Shown here: positions 1 through 5,811 of the stretch, piece after piece | Layout of the letters: each line of letters begins with the position of its first letter | How positions within the stretch are numbered: position 1 is the first letter of the stretch | Assembly: GCA_938003595.1 (NCBI GenBank) | Contig: CALKYH010000238.1 | Location: 1 to 10,332 of the forward strand | Origin: an uncultured bacterium | GTDB lineage: Bacteria > Planctomycetota > Phycisphaerae > Phycisphaerales > UBA1924 | Direction: 5' to 3' | DNA: 10,332 nt | Translations under genes and position numbers: made by a program | Notes under the pieces: model-generated | Database searches by the model: none | What the model saw: only the letters and a program-made list of their open reading frames with translations | What the model was told of the DNA's origin: nothing

Positions 1-11
1 AGGAGAATGGA

Positions 12-656
12 ATGAAGACCCGCAACCTGTTCGCCGCCGCTCTCGGCGCCCTCGCCATCGCCGGCCTCGCCACCGTCGCGACTGTCAACGCCGGCCCGGA
101 GCACAACCACGCCTCGACTCCCGCGGCGACCGTCGGCCAGACCGCTCCGAACTTCACGCTGACCGACACCGACGGCAAGACCATCAACCTGGCCGACTAC
201 AAGGGCAAGACGGTCGTCCTCGAGTGGTTCAACCCCGGCTGCCCCTTCGTCGTCCGGCACTACACCGAGAAGACGATGCTGAACACCTACAACGAGTTCA
301 AGGATCAGGGCGTGGTCTGGATCGCGATCAACTCCGGCGCGCCCGGCAAGGAGGGCGCCGGCCTCGAGCTCAACAAGAAGATGAAGGCCGAGTGGAACAT
401 CCCCTACCCCGTCGCGCTCGATGAGTCCGGCGATGTCGGCCACCTCTACGGCGCCAAGACGACGCCCCACATGTTCATCATCAACAAGGACGGCGTCCTC
501 GCCTACGCCGGCGGCATCGACAACGATCCCAGCGGCAAGAACACCGACTCGACCAACTATGTCGAGACCGCGCTCCGCCAGGTCCTGGCCGGCGAGACCG
601 TCACCGAGCCCACGACCAAGGCCTACGGCTGCGGCGTGAAGTACGCGACCAAGTAA
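12..656 (+). CDS. Exported thioredoxin-fold redoxin (AhpC/TSA-like, PRX-like family)
   Basis: A 214-residue protein with a Sec signal peptide (residues 1-27, basic MKTR, hydrophobic core, likely cleavage after VNA), so it probably acts in the periplasm. The mature part is a redoxin fold: the APNFTLTDTDGK opening at 45-56, a FNPGCPF active-site segment with one cysteine at Cys77 and no CXXC, and the cis-proline site at Thr151-Pro152. A second cysteine sits near the C-terminus (Cys207, in AYGCGVKY), which is usual in this redoxin subgroup and could be the resolving or redox partner cysteine. A thiol peroxidase or thiol-disulfide role is likely, but the substrate cannot be read from sequence. 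The start is fixed by AGGAG at 1-5, six bases before ATG. Codons are strongly C-ending (AAC, AAG, ATC, TTC), which suggests high expression. An intrinsic terminator follows directly. Upstream context lies outside the window. Confidence 0.88.
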   Translation: MKTRNLFAAALGALAIAGLATVATVNAGPEHNHASTPAATVGQTAPNFTLTDTDGKTINLADYKGKTVVLEWFNPGCPFVVRHYTEKTMLNTYNEFKDQGVVWIAINSGAPGKEGAGLELNKKMKAEWNIPYPVALDESGDVGHLYGAKTTPHMFIINKDGVLAYAGGIDNDPSGKNTDSTNYVETALRQVLAGETVTEPTTKAYGCGVKYATK

Positions 657-690
657 TCAGCGGACCCAACGCTGATCTCGAATGATCCGG

Positions 691-725
691 ACCGGCCGCT
701 CGCAAGGGCGGCCGGTTCGCTTTTT
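691..725 (+). terminator. Rho-independent terminator of the redoxin gene
   Basis: Perfect 9-bp stem: ACCGGCCGC at 691-699 pairs with GCGGCCGGT at 708-716, with an 8-base loop (700-707). It is followed by TCGC and a run of five T (721-725). It begins 34 bases after the redoxin stop codon. There is no matching A-run on the left side, so it should work mainly for plus-strand transcription. It separates the redoxin from the convergent racemase-family gene that ends at 745. Confidence 0.85.
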
Positions 726-744
726 GGAGTTGTTCGGGCTCGAC

Positions 745-1431
745 TCAGCCCGCCATCGACCGCTCGACCGCGGCGCCGGCGAGCAGGCTCAGCGCGTCGT
801 AGCAGGGCAGCGGCGAGCCGATGCCGTTGAGCAGCAGCGGCAGCTCCGTGCAGCCGACGATGATCCCGTCGCAGCCGCGCTTCTCCAGCGCCTCGATGGA
901 CCGCAGCAGCCGTTCGCGGGACTGCGGCATCACGCGCCCGTACACCAGTTCGTCGTAGATGATGCGGTCGATGGCGTCGGCCTCGTCCTCCGGGGGCGCG
1001 ACGACCTTTACGCCGCGCAGCCCGAGGATCACTTGGTAGATCGAGCCGTACGACACCGCCTTGGTGCCCAGCAGCCCCACCGAGCCGCGCTGGTCGTTCG
1101 TGACCGCGTCGGCCACGAGGTCGATCATGCTCAGCCAGGGGATGGGGCTCTTGCTCTCGGCGAGCGGCGTGGCGTAGGCGGCGACATTGTCGGGCAGCAC
1201 GCAGAACTCGGCGCCGCACGCGGCGAGCGCGAAGGCGGATTCCTGCAGGAGCATGCCGACGGCGGTCCAGTCCTGCTTATGAATGGCGTCGAGGTAGCTG
1301 GCGAAGGGCCGGCTGTGCATCGTGACGGAGGGCTTGGGTCCTTCGCGCTCCGAGCAGAGCGACATGATCGACCGGTAGCAGAGCGCGGAGCCCTCCGGAC
1401 TGACGGCGATGATGCCGATGTGCTTGGGCAA
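745..1431 (-). CDS. Aspartate/glutamate racemase family protein with TTG start and altered active site
   Basis: Read from a TTG at 1431-1429, this is a 228-residue cytosolic protein of the Asp/Glu/hydantoin racemase superfamily. It opens MPKHIGIIAVSPEG, the usual first strand and loop, and ends with the conserved second-half motif VGCTELPLLL carrying Cys194. These enzymes normally use two cysteines as acid/base pair, the first in a PCNTAH-like motif. Here that place reads LPDNVAAY, with Asp81 where the cysteine should be; the nearest cysteine is Cys77. Two-base racemisation by the standard mechanism is therefore doubtful, and it may be a racemase variant, isomerase or other family enzyme. The TTG start is chosen because AGGAGG lies nine bases upstream and because longer frames add only low-complexity Arg/Pro sequence. 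It converges on the redoxin and diverges from hscB. Confidence 0.8.
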   Translation of the reverse strand: MPKHIGIIAVSPEGSALCYRSIMSLCSEREGPKPSVTMHSRPFASYLDAIHKQDWTAVGMLLQESAFALAACGAEFCVLPDNVAAYATPLAESKSPIPWLSMIDLVADAVTNDQRGSVGLLGTKAVSYGSIYQVILGLRGVKVVAPPEDEADAIDRIIYDELVYGRVMPQSRERLLRSIEALEKRGCDGIIVGCTELPLLLNGIGSPLPCYDALSLLAGAAVERSMAG

Positions 1432-1440
1432 GGCCGGTCG

Positions 1441-1446
1441 CCTCCT
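1441..1446 (-). promoter_or_regulatory. Shine-Dalgarno AGGAGG that fixes a TTG start
   Basis: On the minus strand a full AGGAGG is followed by nine bases and then TTG (1431-1429). The upstream in-frame ATG at 1482-1480 has no comparable site. This decides the start of the racemase-family gene. Confidence 0.8.
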
Positions 1447-1480
1447 GGGTGAGGGGAGCCCGCGGCGGGTAAGTCGTGCC

Positions 1481-1509
1481 ATGCTGGGCGCGCGGGCGCT
1501 GCAAGTCAA
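1481..1509 (-). promoter_or_regulatory. Candidate sigma70-type promoter for the racemase-family gene
   Basis: On the minus strand TTGACT (1509-1504) matches the -35 consensus at five of six places. A 17-base spacer leads to CAGCAT (1486-1481), which matches the -10 at three of six. Predicted initiation near 1474 would leave a leader of about 43 bases with the AGGAGG site in it. The weak -10 keeps this tentative. Confidence 0.35.
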
Positions 1510-1523
1510 TCGGGGGAACCGAA

Positions 1524-1529
1524 TAGGAT
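1524..1529 (+). promoter_or_regulatory. Candidate -10 element (TAGGAT) just before hscB
   Basis: TAGGAT lies six bases before the hscB ATG (1536). If it is a -10 box, transcription would begin at or next to the start codon and the mRNA would be leaderless. Alternatively, the AGGA within it (1525-1528), seven bases before the ATG, is simply the ribosome-binding site. No convincing -35 is seen at the right distance. Confidence 0.25.
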
Positions 1530-1535
1530 GCCCCC

Positions 1536-2087
1536 ATGTCCGAGCCCGCCCTGAACACCCCGGGCGCCCCCGACGCCTTCGACCTGCTGGGGCTGTCCCC
1601 TGCCTTCGATCTGGACTCCGAGGCGCTCCGCCGGGCCTGGCTGGCCCGGTCCAGCGCGGCCCACCCGGACCACGCCGGCGGGGCGCTGGATCCTTCGGCC
1701 CTGGAGCGAGCGTCCGCCGCGCTGAACGACGCGCGCCGGACGCTGGAGGACCCCGAGCGCCGGGCGTCGACGCTCCTTCGCCGGTTGGGGGGGCCCGGCG
1801 AGAAGGACGACAAGTCGCTGCCCCCGGAATTGCTCATGGAGTACATGGAGCAGCGCGAGATCCTGGACGAGGCCAAGGCCGGGCGCGATCCCGCGGCGAT
1901 CGAGGCCTCCCGCGCCTGGGCGCGTGCGCGCCGACTGGGCCACATCGACGCCTGCTCCCGGATGTTCGCCGAGGCGCTGGCCGACCCGAACCCCAACCCC
2001 GAGACCCTGCGAGCCATCCGTGTGGAGCTCAACGCCTGGCGCTACGCCGAGCGGATGCTCGAGCAGATCGACGATGTCCATCCATGA
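1536..2087 (+). CDS. hscB: HscB-type J-domain co-chaperone for Fe-S cluster assembly
   Basis: A 183-residue cytosolic protein, close to the roughly 170 of E. coli HscB. Residues 14-80 form a J-domain with FDLLGLSPAFDLD at the start, the invariant His-Pro-Asp at 43-45 that stimulates Hsp70 ATPase activity, and ALNDARRTLEDPERRA in the last helix. The C-terminal part carries HscB-like helices that bind the scaffold protein: LPPELLMEYMEQREILDEA near 95-113 and a final RAIRVELNAWRYAERMLEQ helix. This C-terminal match separates it from general DnaJ proteins. By family knowledge it would deliver IscU-type scaffold to HscA for cluster transfer. No hscA, iscU or ferredoxin gene is in view. The N-terminal zinc-binding cysteines seen in some eukaryotic HscB proteins are absent. 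It overlaps the next gene by four bases (ATGA), so the two are likely translated together. Confidence 0.82.
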   Translation: MSEPALNTPGAPDAFDLLGLSPAFDLDSEALRRAWLARSSAAHPDHAGGALDPSALERASAALNDARRTLEDPERRASTLLRRLGGPGEKDDKSLPPELLMEYMEQREILDEAKAGRDPAAIEASRAWARARRLGHIDACSRMFAEALADPNPNPETLRAIRVELNAWRYAERMLEQIDDVHP

Positions 2088-2608
2088 CGAAGCCGCCTGA
2101 CCAGCCGTACCGCGTGTTGTTCGTGTGCATGGGCAACATCTGCCGTTCGCCGACCGCCGAGGGCGTCTTCCGCAAGGTCGTGCGTGACGCCGGCCTGCAG
2201 GGGCGCATCGAGATCGACTCCGCAGGCACGGGCGCGTGGCATGTCGGGTCGCAGCCGGATCGGCGCACCCAGACGGCGGCGCTGCGCCGGGGGCTGGATC
2301 TGTCCGACCAGCGGGCCCGACAGGTGCGCACCCAGGACTTTCACGACTTCGACCTCATCATCGCGATGGACCGGGACAACCTCTCGCACCTGCTCGCGAT
2401 GCGCCCCGCGGGCGAGCATCGCGCCGGGGAGGTGCGGCTCATGTTGGAGTACTCGCCCGCCGCGGCGGACGCACGCCTGCGCGATGTGCCGGATCCATAC
2501 TCCGGCGGGCCGGACGGCTTCGAGATCGTCCTGGACCTGATCGAGGACGCCTGTGCGGGGTTGGCTTCCACACTGCGGCAGGAATTGTTAGAGCGCGACG
2601 CCGAGTGA
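2084..2608 (+). CDS. Low-molecular-weight protein tyrosine phosphatase family protein
   Basis: A 174-residue cytosolic phosphatase. The P-loop CMGNICRS at residues 15-22 (Cys15 nucleophile, Arg21) follows the usual VLFVC strand. The acid-loop Asp-Pro-Tyr is at 137-139 with Asp137 as general acid; the next residue is Ser rather than the common second Tyr. Ile19 in the P-loop is the tyrosine-phosphatase form; arginine phosphatases such as YwlE carry Thr there. The start is the ATG at 2084, overlapping the hscB stop by four bases, and the open frame further upstream is not family-like. Substrates could be phosphotyrosine proteins. Given a fructosamine-kinase homologue about 1 kb downstream, protein-bound ribulosamine 5-phosphate is another possibility, as shown for human LMW-PTP-A. 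Confidence 0.9.
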   Translation: MTKPPDQPYRVLFVCMGNICRSPTAEGVFRKVVRDAGLQGRIEIDSAGTGAWHVGSQPDRRTQTAALRRGLDLSDQRARQVRTQDFHDFDLIIAMDRDNLSHLLAMRPAGEHRAGEVRLMLEYSPAAADARLRDVPDPYSGGPDGFEIVLDLIEDACAGLASTLRQELLERDAE

Positions 2609-2685
2609 GGTCGCCGCTGACTCTGGAGGCGTGATATCGTCATCGTGCACGGCGTCGATCGGCGCCGCGACGAAGGAGACATCGG

Positions 2686-2970
2686 ATGCAACTGTTGAAG
2701 CGGCGGGGACGCGCGGGGCGGGGCACGGCGGCGTTATTGCTGGTGTGCGCGGTCGGCGCGTCCGGGTGCAACAACGCGGGCCAGGGCGCGATCTCGGGCG
2801 GCGCCATCGGCGCGCTCGGCGGACTGGCGATCGGCTCGCTGAGCGGCAGCGCCGGCGCGGGCGCGGCGATCGGCGCGGTGTCCGGCGCGGTGGTCGGCGG
2901 CGTCATCGGCGATCAGAATCGCCGGGCCGAGGAGCGTCAGCAGCAGATGCGCTACGGGAGCGACCAATGA
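2686..2970 (+). CDS. Small glycine-zipper lipoprotein
   Basis: A 94-residue protein with a basic N-terminus (KRRGRAGR), a short hydrophobic stretch and a lipobox ending ASGC (Cys28), so it is probably a lipid-anchored envelope protein. Residues 32-75 are a Gly/Ala-rich segment with repeated GxxxG spacing (GGAIGALGGLAIGSLSGSAG and onward), the glycine-zipper pattern that packs as membrane-inserted helical hairpins in outer-membrane lipoproteins such as SlyB. A charged tail, NRRAEERQQQMRYGSDQ, ends it. AAGGAG at 2673-2678 lies seven bases before ATG. Its stop overlaps the start of the next gene (ATGA), so the two lipoproteins are likely made together. The precise role is not known. Confidence 0.82.
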   Translation: MQLLKRRGRAGRGTAALLLVCAVGASGCNNAGQGAISGGAIGALGGLAIGSLSGSAGAGAAIGAVSGAVVGGVIGDQNRRAEERQQQMRYGSDQ

Positions 2971-3599
2971 TCCGGCTGCATTCCATGCGTGCCCGAGCGT
3001 GCTGGATGATGATCGGGATCGGCGCCATGGCGCTGATCGGTGGTTGTCAATCCATGGAGGACGCCACTGGCAACGGCGTCAATCCGGCGCTGCGACCCCT
3101 GCAGACCGGCCCGGACGCGACCGACGCGGACAAGCAGCGTGCGGCGCTCTCGCGGCTCGTGGGCGTCTGGACCTTCGCCGGCTGGTCCGGCGCCACGGCG
3201 GACTGGGACACCCGAGCTCCGGATGTCGCCGGACTCGCCGCGGGCGTGGTCGAGAGCGGGTACTTCGTGCTGCTCGACCTGGATGTGACATCCGGGGAGT
3301 TCGCGGGAAGCGACCAGGGGAAGGAAGCCTCCATGTTGTTCGCGTCGGAGCCGGGTGTCGGCGCCACGGTCAGCGCCTGGGGGGATGCCGCGCCCTCCAT
3401 CAGCCGGCTGGTCGGCGAGATCGTCAACAACGGAGCGAACTTCAACTACACCGAGCTCCGGACTCCCGAGGGCCGCGGCCGCGTCTCCCTGTCCATCGAG
3501 TTCGTCACCGACGATCACTGGATCGCGGAGATCCGGGACGCGGAGACGGAGCCCCACTCGATCATCGCTCGCTATGACTTCCAGCGGCTGGTCGAGTAG
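2967..3599 (+). CDS. Lipoprotein of unknown function, possibly calycin-like
   Basis: A 210-residue protein. Residues 1-26 are a signal with a lipobox-like LIGGC ending at Cys27; the Gly at -2 is less usual but tolerated. The rest is soluble and probably lies at the inner face of the outer membrane or in the periplasm. From residue 59 on, LSRLVGVWTFAGWSG starts a series of alternating beta-like strands (for example ESGYFVLLDLDV, GRVSLSIEFVTDDHWIAEI and SIIARYDFQRL). The short 'L-G-x-W' opening followed by a beta-barrel-like pattern recalls calycin or DUF1579-type domains, but this is only a resemblance. GGGAG (2956-2960) lies six bases before the ATG, which overlaps the preceding stop by four bases. 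The fructosamine-kinase homologue starts only 11 bases after its stop. Confidence 0.7.
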   Translation: MIRLHSMRARACWMMIGIGAMALIGGCQSMEDATGNGVNPALRPLQTGPDATDADKQRAALSRLVGVWTFAGWSGATADWDTRAPDVAGLAAGVVESGYFVLLDLDVTSGEFAGSDQGKEASMLFASEPGVGATVSAWGDAAPSISRLVGEIVNNGANFNYTELRTPEGRGRVSLSIEFVTDDHWIAEIRDAETEPHSIIARYDFQRLVE

Positions 3600-3610
3600 C
3601 TCGCGCCCCG

Positions 3611-4498
3611 ATGACGCCGGACGCCGGACTGAACCCGGAGTGTGATCGAATCGCCGGCGCGCTCGGGCGTCGTCCGGTCGCGCTGCGCCCGCTGAGCGGC
3701 GGGTGCGTCGCCGATGTCCGGTTGGCGGAGTTTGCAGATGGCGCTCCGGTGGTGGTGAAGATCGATGGCCGCGCGCGGCCGACGCTCGACCTCGAGGCCT
3801 GGATGCTGCGCTACCTGAGGGACCGGTCGGACCTGCCCGTGCCGGAGGTCCTGCACTCGGAGCCCGATCTCCTGATCATGGAGCGGCTTGTCGGGTCGGC
3901 CGGCGTGGCCGGGGAATCGGCGCAGGCACACGCCGCGGAACTGCTGGCGAGCCTGCACGCGCACAGCGCCGACTGCTGCGGCCTCTCGCGGGACACGCTG
4001 ATCGGGGCGCTGCCCCAGCCGAATCCGTACACGCCGTCGTGGATCGAGTTCTTCCGCGAGCATCGGCTGCTGCACATGGCGAACGCGGCGCACGCCGAGG
4101 GCCGACTGCCGGCGGGCACGCTGGCGTCTGTGCGTTCGCTGGCCGATCGGCTCGGGACGCTGCTCGACGAGCCGGAGTCCCCGGCGCTGCTGCACGGGGA
4201 TGTGTGGTCGGGCAATGTGCTGTGCGAGGGCGGGCGCGTGACAGGGTTCATTGACCCGGCGATCTATTACGGGCACCCCGAGATCGAGCTGGCGTTCATC
4301 ACGCTCTTCTCGACCTGCGGCGAGCCGTTCTTCGCCCGCTACCACCAGCTCCGGCCGATCCGCCCCGGCTTCTTCGAGGTTCGGCGCGACATCTACAACC
4401 TCTACCCGCTGCTCGTGCACACGCGGCTGTTCGATCCGCCCGGCGGTGGTTCATACGCGGCACAGGTGGGGGAGTCGCTGCGCCGCATCGCTCGGTAG
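3611..4498 (+). CDS. Fructosamine/ketosamine-3-kinase family protein
   Basis: A 295-residue cytosolic kinase of the protein-kinase-like fold, the usual length for the family. Visible landmarks are the LSGGCVADV nucleotide loop (28-36; the family usually has LSGGS), VVVKID with Lys50, Glu62 in DLEAWMLRYL, the catalytic LLHGDVWSGN with Asp197 and Asn202, and FIDPAIYYGHPEIELAF with the metal-binding Asp215. Family members phosphorylate O3 of ketosamines; bacterial ones generally prefer ribulosamines and erythrulosamines over fructosamine. The unstable 3-phosphate then falls off, freeing the protein amine. The ATG at 3611 has no strong ribosome-binding site and sits 11 bases after the lipoprotein stop, so coupling or read-through translation is plausible. 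Other aminoglycoside-phosphotransferase-like kinases are less likely given the HGDVWSGN and GHPEIELA motifs. Confidence 0.86.
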   Translation: MTPDAGLNPECDRIAGALGRRPVALRPLSGGCVADVRLAEFADGAPVVVKIDGRARPTLDLEAWMLRYLRDRSDLPVPEVLHSEPDLLIMERLVGSAGVAGESAQAHAAELLASLHAHSADCCGLSRDTLIGALPQPNPYTPSWIEFFREHRLLHMANAAHAEGRLPAGTLASVRSLADRLGTLLDEPESPALLHGDVWSGNVLCEGGRVTGFIDPAIYYGHPEIELAFITLFSTCGEPFFARYHQLRPIRPGFFEVRRDIYNLYPLLVHTRLFDPPGGGSYAAQVGESLRRIAR

Positions 4499-4528
4499 CC
4501 GTCGCTCGCACGGCCGCCGTCGAGTCAT

Positions 4529-4534
4529 TACGCT
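4529..4534 (+). promoter_or_regulatory. Candidate -10 element before the MarC-family gene
   Basis: TACGCT followed by GCTC lies 34 bases before the MarC-family ATG, in the 70-base gap after the kinase gene. It resembles TACGAT-GCTC at 7651-7660, upstream of the pilus ATPase. No clear -35 is seen, so this is weak. Confidence 0.22.
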
Positions 4535-4568
4535 GCTCGCCGCACCTGCATCCAAGGCGGCCCGACCC

Positions 4569-5204
4569 ATGCACGACCTCATCACCTTCGCGACCGCGAT
4601 GCTCACCATCACCAACCCGGTGGGGAGCATGGCGCTGTTCGCGGGGCTCACCAGCGATGATTCCGATGCGGATCGTCGCTCGACGGCGCTGCAGACGGGT
4701 CTGGCGGTCGCCGCGATCATGCTGCTGGTGACCTGGACCGGCAGCTACCTGCTCAGCGCCTTCGGCGTGAGCATCCCCGGGCTGCAGATGGCCGGCGGCG
4801 TGATCATCGCGCTCATGGGCCTGTCGATGCTGCGCAGCAAGACCAGCGAGATGGCGCACACGCCCGAGGAGCACGAGGAGGCCCAGGCCAAGGACTCCAT
4901 CGCGATCGTGCCCATGGCGATCCCCATCATCGCGGGTCCCGGCGCCATGACCACGATCGTCCTTGCGACGCACACGCACCATGCCGTGAAGGACCGGGTG
5001 GCGATCTCCTTGATCTGCCTGGGCGTCGCGGCGGTAATCTGGATCGGTCTGCGGTTCGCGGGGCCGGCGGTCAAGCGCCTGGGCGTTTCCGGCGTGAACA
5101 TCGTCACGCGCGTCATGGGCATCGTGCTGACGGCGATCGCCCTGCAGATGCTCGCGGACGGGCTGAAGGCCGCGCTGCCGGGGCTGGGCATCGCGGCGTC
5201 CTGA
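4569..5204 (+). CDS. MarC family inner-membrane protein
   Basis: A 211-residue integral membrane protein, the normal size for MarC/YchE/YhgN-like proteins (PF01914). About six hydrophobic helices can be seen, near residues 4-25, 43-64, 70-88, 111-134, 144-163 and 178-197. The two-fold family pattern is present: ITNPVGSMALF in the first helix (14-24) and the matching IPIIAGPGAM in the fourth (118-127). A charged loop with HTPEEHEEAQAKD (97-109) joins the halves. The family was first thought to affect multiple antibiotic resistance, but that link was not upheld and its transport function is unsettled. The ATG at 4569 is chosen because the MarC homology starts there; the open frame upstream overlaps the kinase gene and is not family-like. 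The ribosome-binding site is weak. It stands 70 bases after the kinase gene. Confidence 0.88.
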   Translation: MHDLITFATAMLTITNPVGSMALFAGLTSDDSDADRRSTALQTGLAVAAIMLLVTWTGSYLLSAFGVSIPGLQMAGGVIIALMGLSMLRSKTSEMAHTPEEHEEAQAKDSIAIVPMAIPIIAGPGAMTTIVLATHTHHAVKDRVAISLICLGVAAVIWIGLRFAGPAVKRLGVSGVNIVTRVMGIVLTAIALQMLADGLKAALPGLGIAAS

Positions 5205-5217
5205 GGGAATACAGCGC

Positions 5218-5237
5218 CGATGAATCTCGATTCATCG
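5218..5237. repeat. Perfect inverted repeat, 9-bp arms, possible operator
   Basis: CGATGAATC at 5218-5226 is mirrored by GATTCATCG at 5229-5237 with two bases between. It lies 13 bases after the MarC-family stop and 69 bases before the DUF305 start. The two-base loop and the lack of a T-run argue against a terminator, and the near-perfect dyad suits a dimeric regulator. Its arms are AT-richer than their surroundings. No regulator gene is adjacent. Confidence 0.5.
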
Positions 5238-5268
5238 CCGGTTCACCAGCGTGCGGGCGTTGCAGGCC

Positions 5269-5274
5269 TAGGTT
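5269..5274 (+). promoter_or_regulatory. Candidate -10 element before the DUF305 gene
   Basis: TAGGTT at 5269-5274 would place initiation near 5281, just ahead of the strong AAAGGAG ribosome-binding site at 5294-5300. There is no good -35; the dyad at 5218-5237 would lie just upstream of where one should be. Confidence 0.25.
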
Positions 5275-5306
5275 CCCATTGAAGTTGACCCGGAAAGGAG
5301 CCCGCG

Positions 5307-5798
5307 ATGACGCCCGAAAGGCCGCACGAGGGGCCGCACGCCCACCCCATGGCGCCGTACGCCCGCTTCGGCGCGATGATCGCCACCTCCACGCTGGCGA
5401 TGCTCGCCCTGACCTACCTGAACACCTATGCGCTGGACCATGTCTTCTGGAGCGAGACCCGCGCCTACATGGCGCTGATCATGGGCTCGGCGATGGCGGT
5501 GATCATGCTCCTGTACATGCTGCACATGCACAGGAGCTGGAAGGCCAACGCCGCGATCTTCATCGGGAGCGCGATCGTCTTCGCCGCGGCGCTGTACCTG
5601 GTCCGGAGCCAGACCACGGTGCAGGATGTGTCCTACATGAAGGCCATGATCCCTCACCATTCCATCGCGATCCTGACGAGCGAGCGGGCCGAGATCAGCG
5701 ATCCACGGGTCCGCGAGCTGGCCGACGGCATCATCGAGACTCAGAAGCGCGAGATCGCGGAGATGAAGGCGTTGATCGCCGAGCTGGAAGGCGACTGA
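5307..5798 (+). CDS. Membrane-anchored DUF305 protein
   Basis: A 163-residue protein with a His/Pro-rich start (PHEGPHAHP), three predicted membrane helices (about 21-42, 54-74 and 82-100) and a C-terminal DUF305 domain cut down to its core. The hallmark is MKAMIPHHSIAI with the His pair at 117-118, then the helical DPRVRELADGIIETQKREIAEM. The basic HRSWK loop between helices 2 and 3 favours a cytoplasmic loop and thus a periplasmic DUF305 domain. DUF305 proteins are often met in metal contexts; cyanobacterial CopM, a copper-binding protein, has this domain. The His and Met residues here would allow metal binding, but that is inference. AAAGGAG lies six bases before ATG. The gene converges on the TPR gene with only 13 bases between stops and no visible terminator. 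Confidence 0.85.
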   Translation: MTPERPHEGPHAHPMAPYARFGAMIATSTLAMLALTYLNTYALDHVFWSETRAYMALIMGSAMAVIMLLYMLHMHRSWKANAAIFIGSAIVFAAALYLVRSQTTVQDVSYMKAMIPHHSIAILTSERAEISDPRVRELADGIIETQKREIAEMKALIAELEGD

Positions 5799-5811
5799 AT
5801 CTGTCGGTCGC

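Noticed and set aside
1409..2083. In-frame upstream extension of the LMW phosphatase.
   Set aside because: The extension overlaps hscB in another frame and reads as Gly/Arg/Pro-rich sequence. The family domain starts just after the ATG at 2084, which overlaps the hscB stop in a normal ATGA junction.
2631..2966. Upstream extension of the second lipoprotein.
   Set aside because: It would bury the lipoprotein signal in the middle of the protein and overlaps the glycine-zipper gene. The ATG at 2967 has a ribosome-binding site and gives an N-terminal lipobox.
3572..4420. Minus-strand open frame opposite the kinase gene.
   Set aside because: It is a compositional shadow, rich in Arg/His/Gln without motifs, while the plus strand carries the kinase catalytic residues.
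4251..4568. In-frame upstream extension of the MarC-family protein.
   Set aside because: It overlaps the kinase gene and is Ser/Arg-rich low complexity. The first MarC membrane helix begins right after the ATG at 4569.
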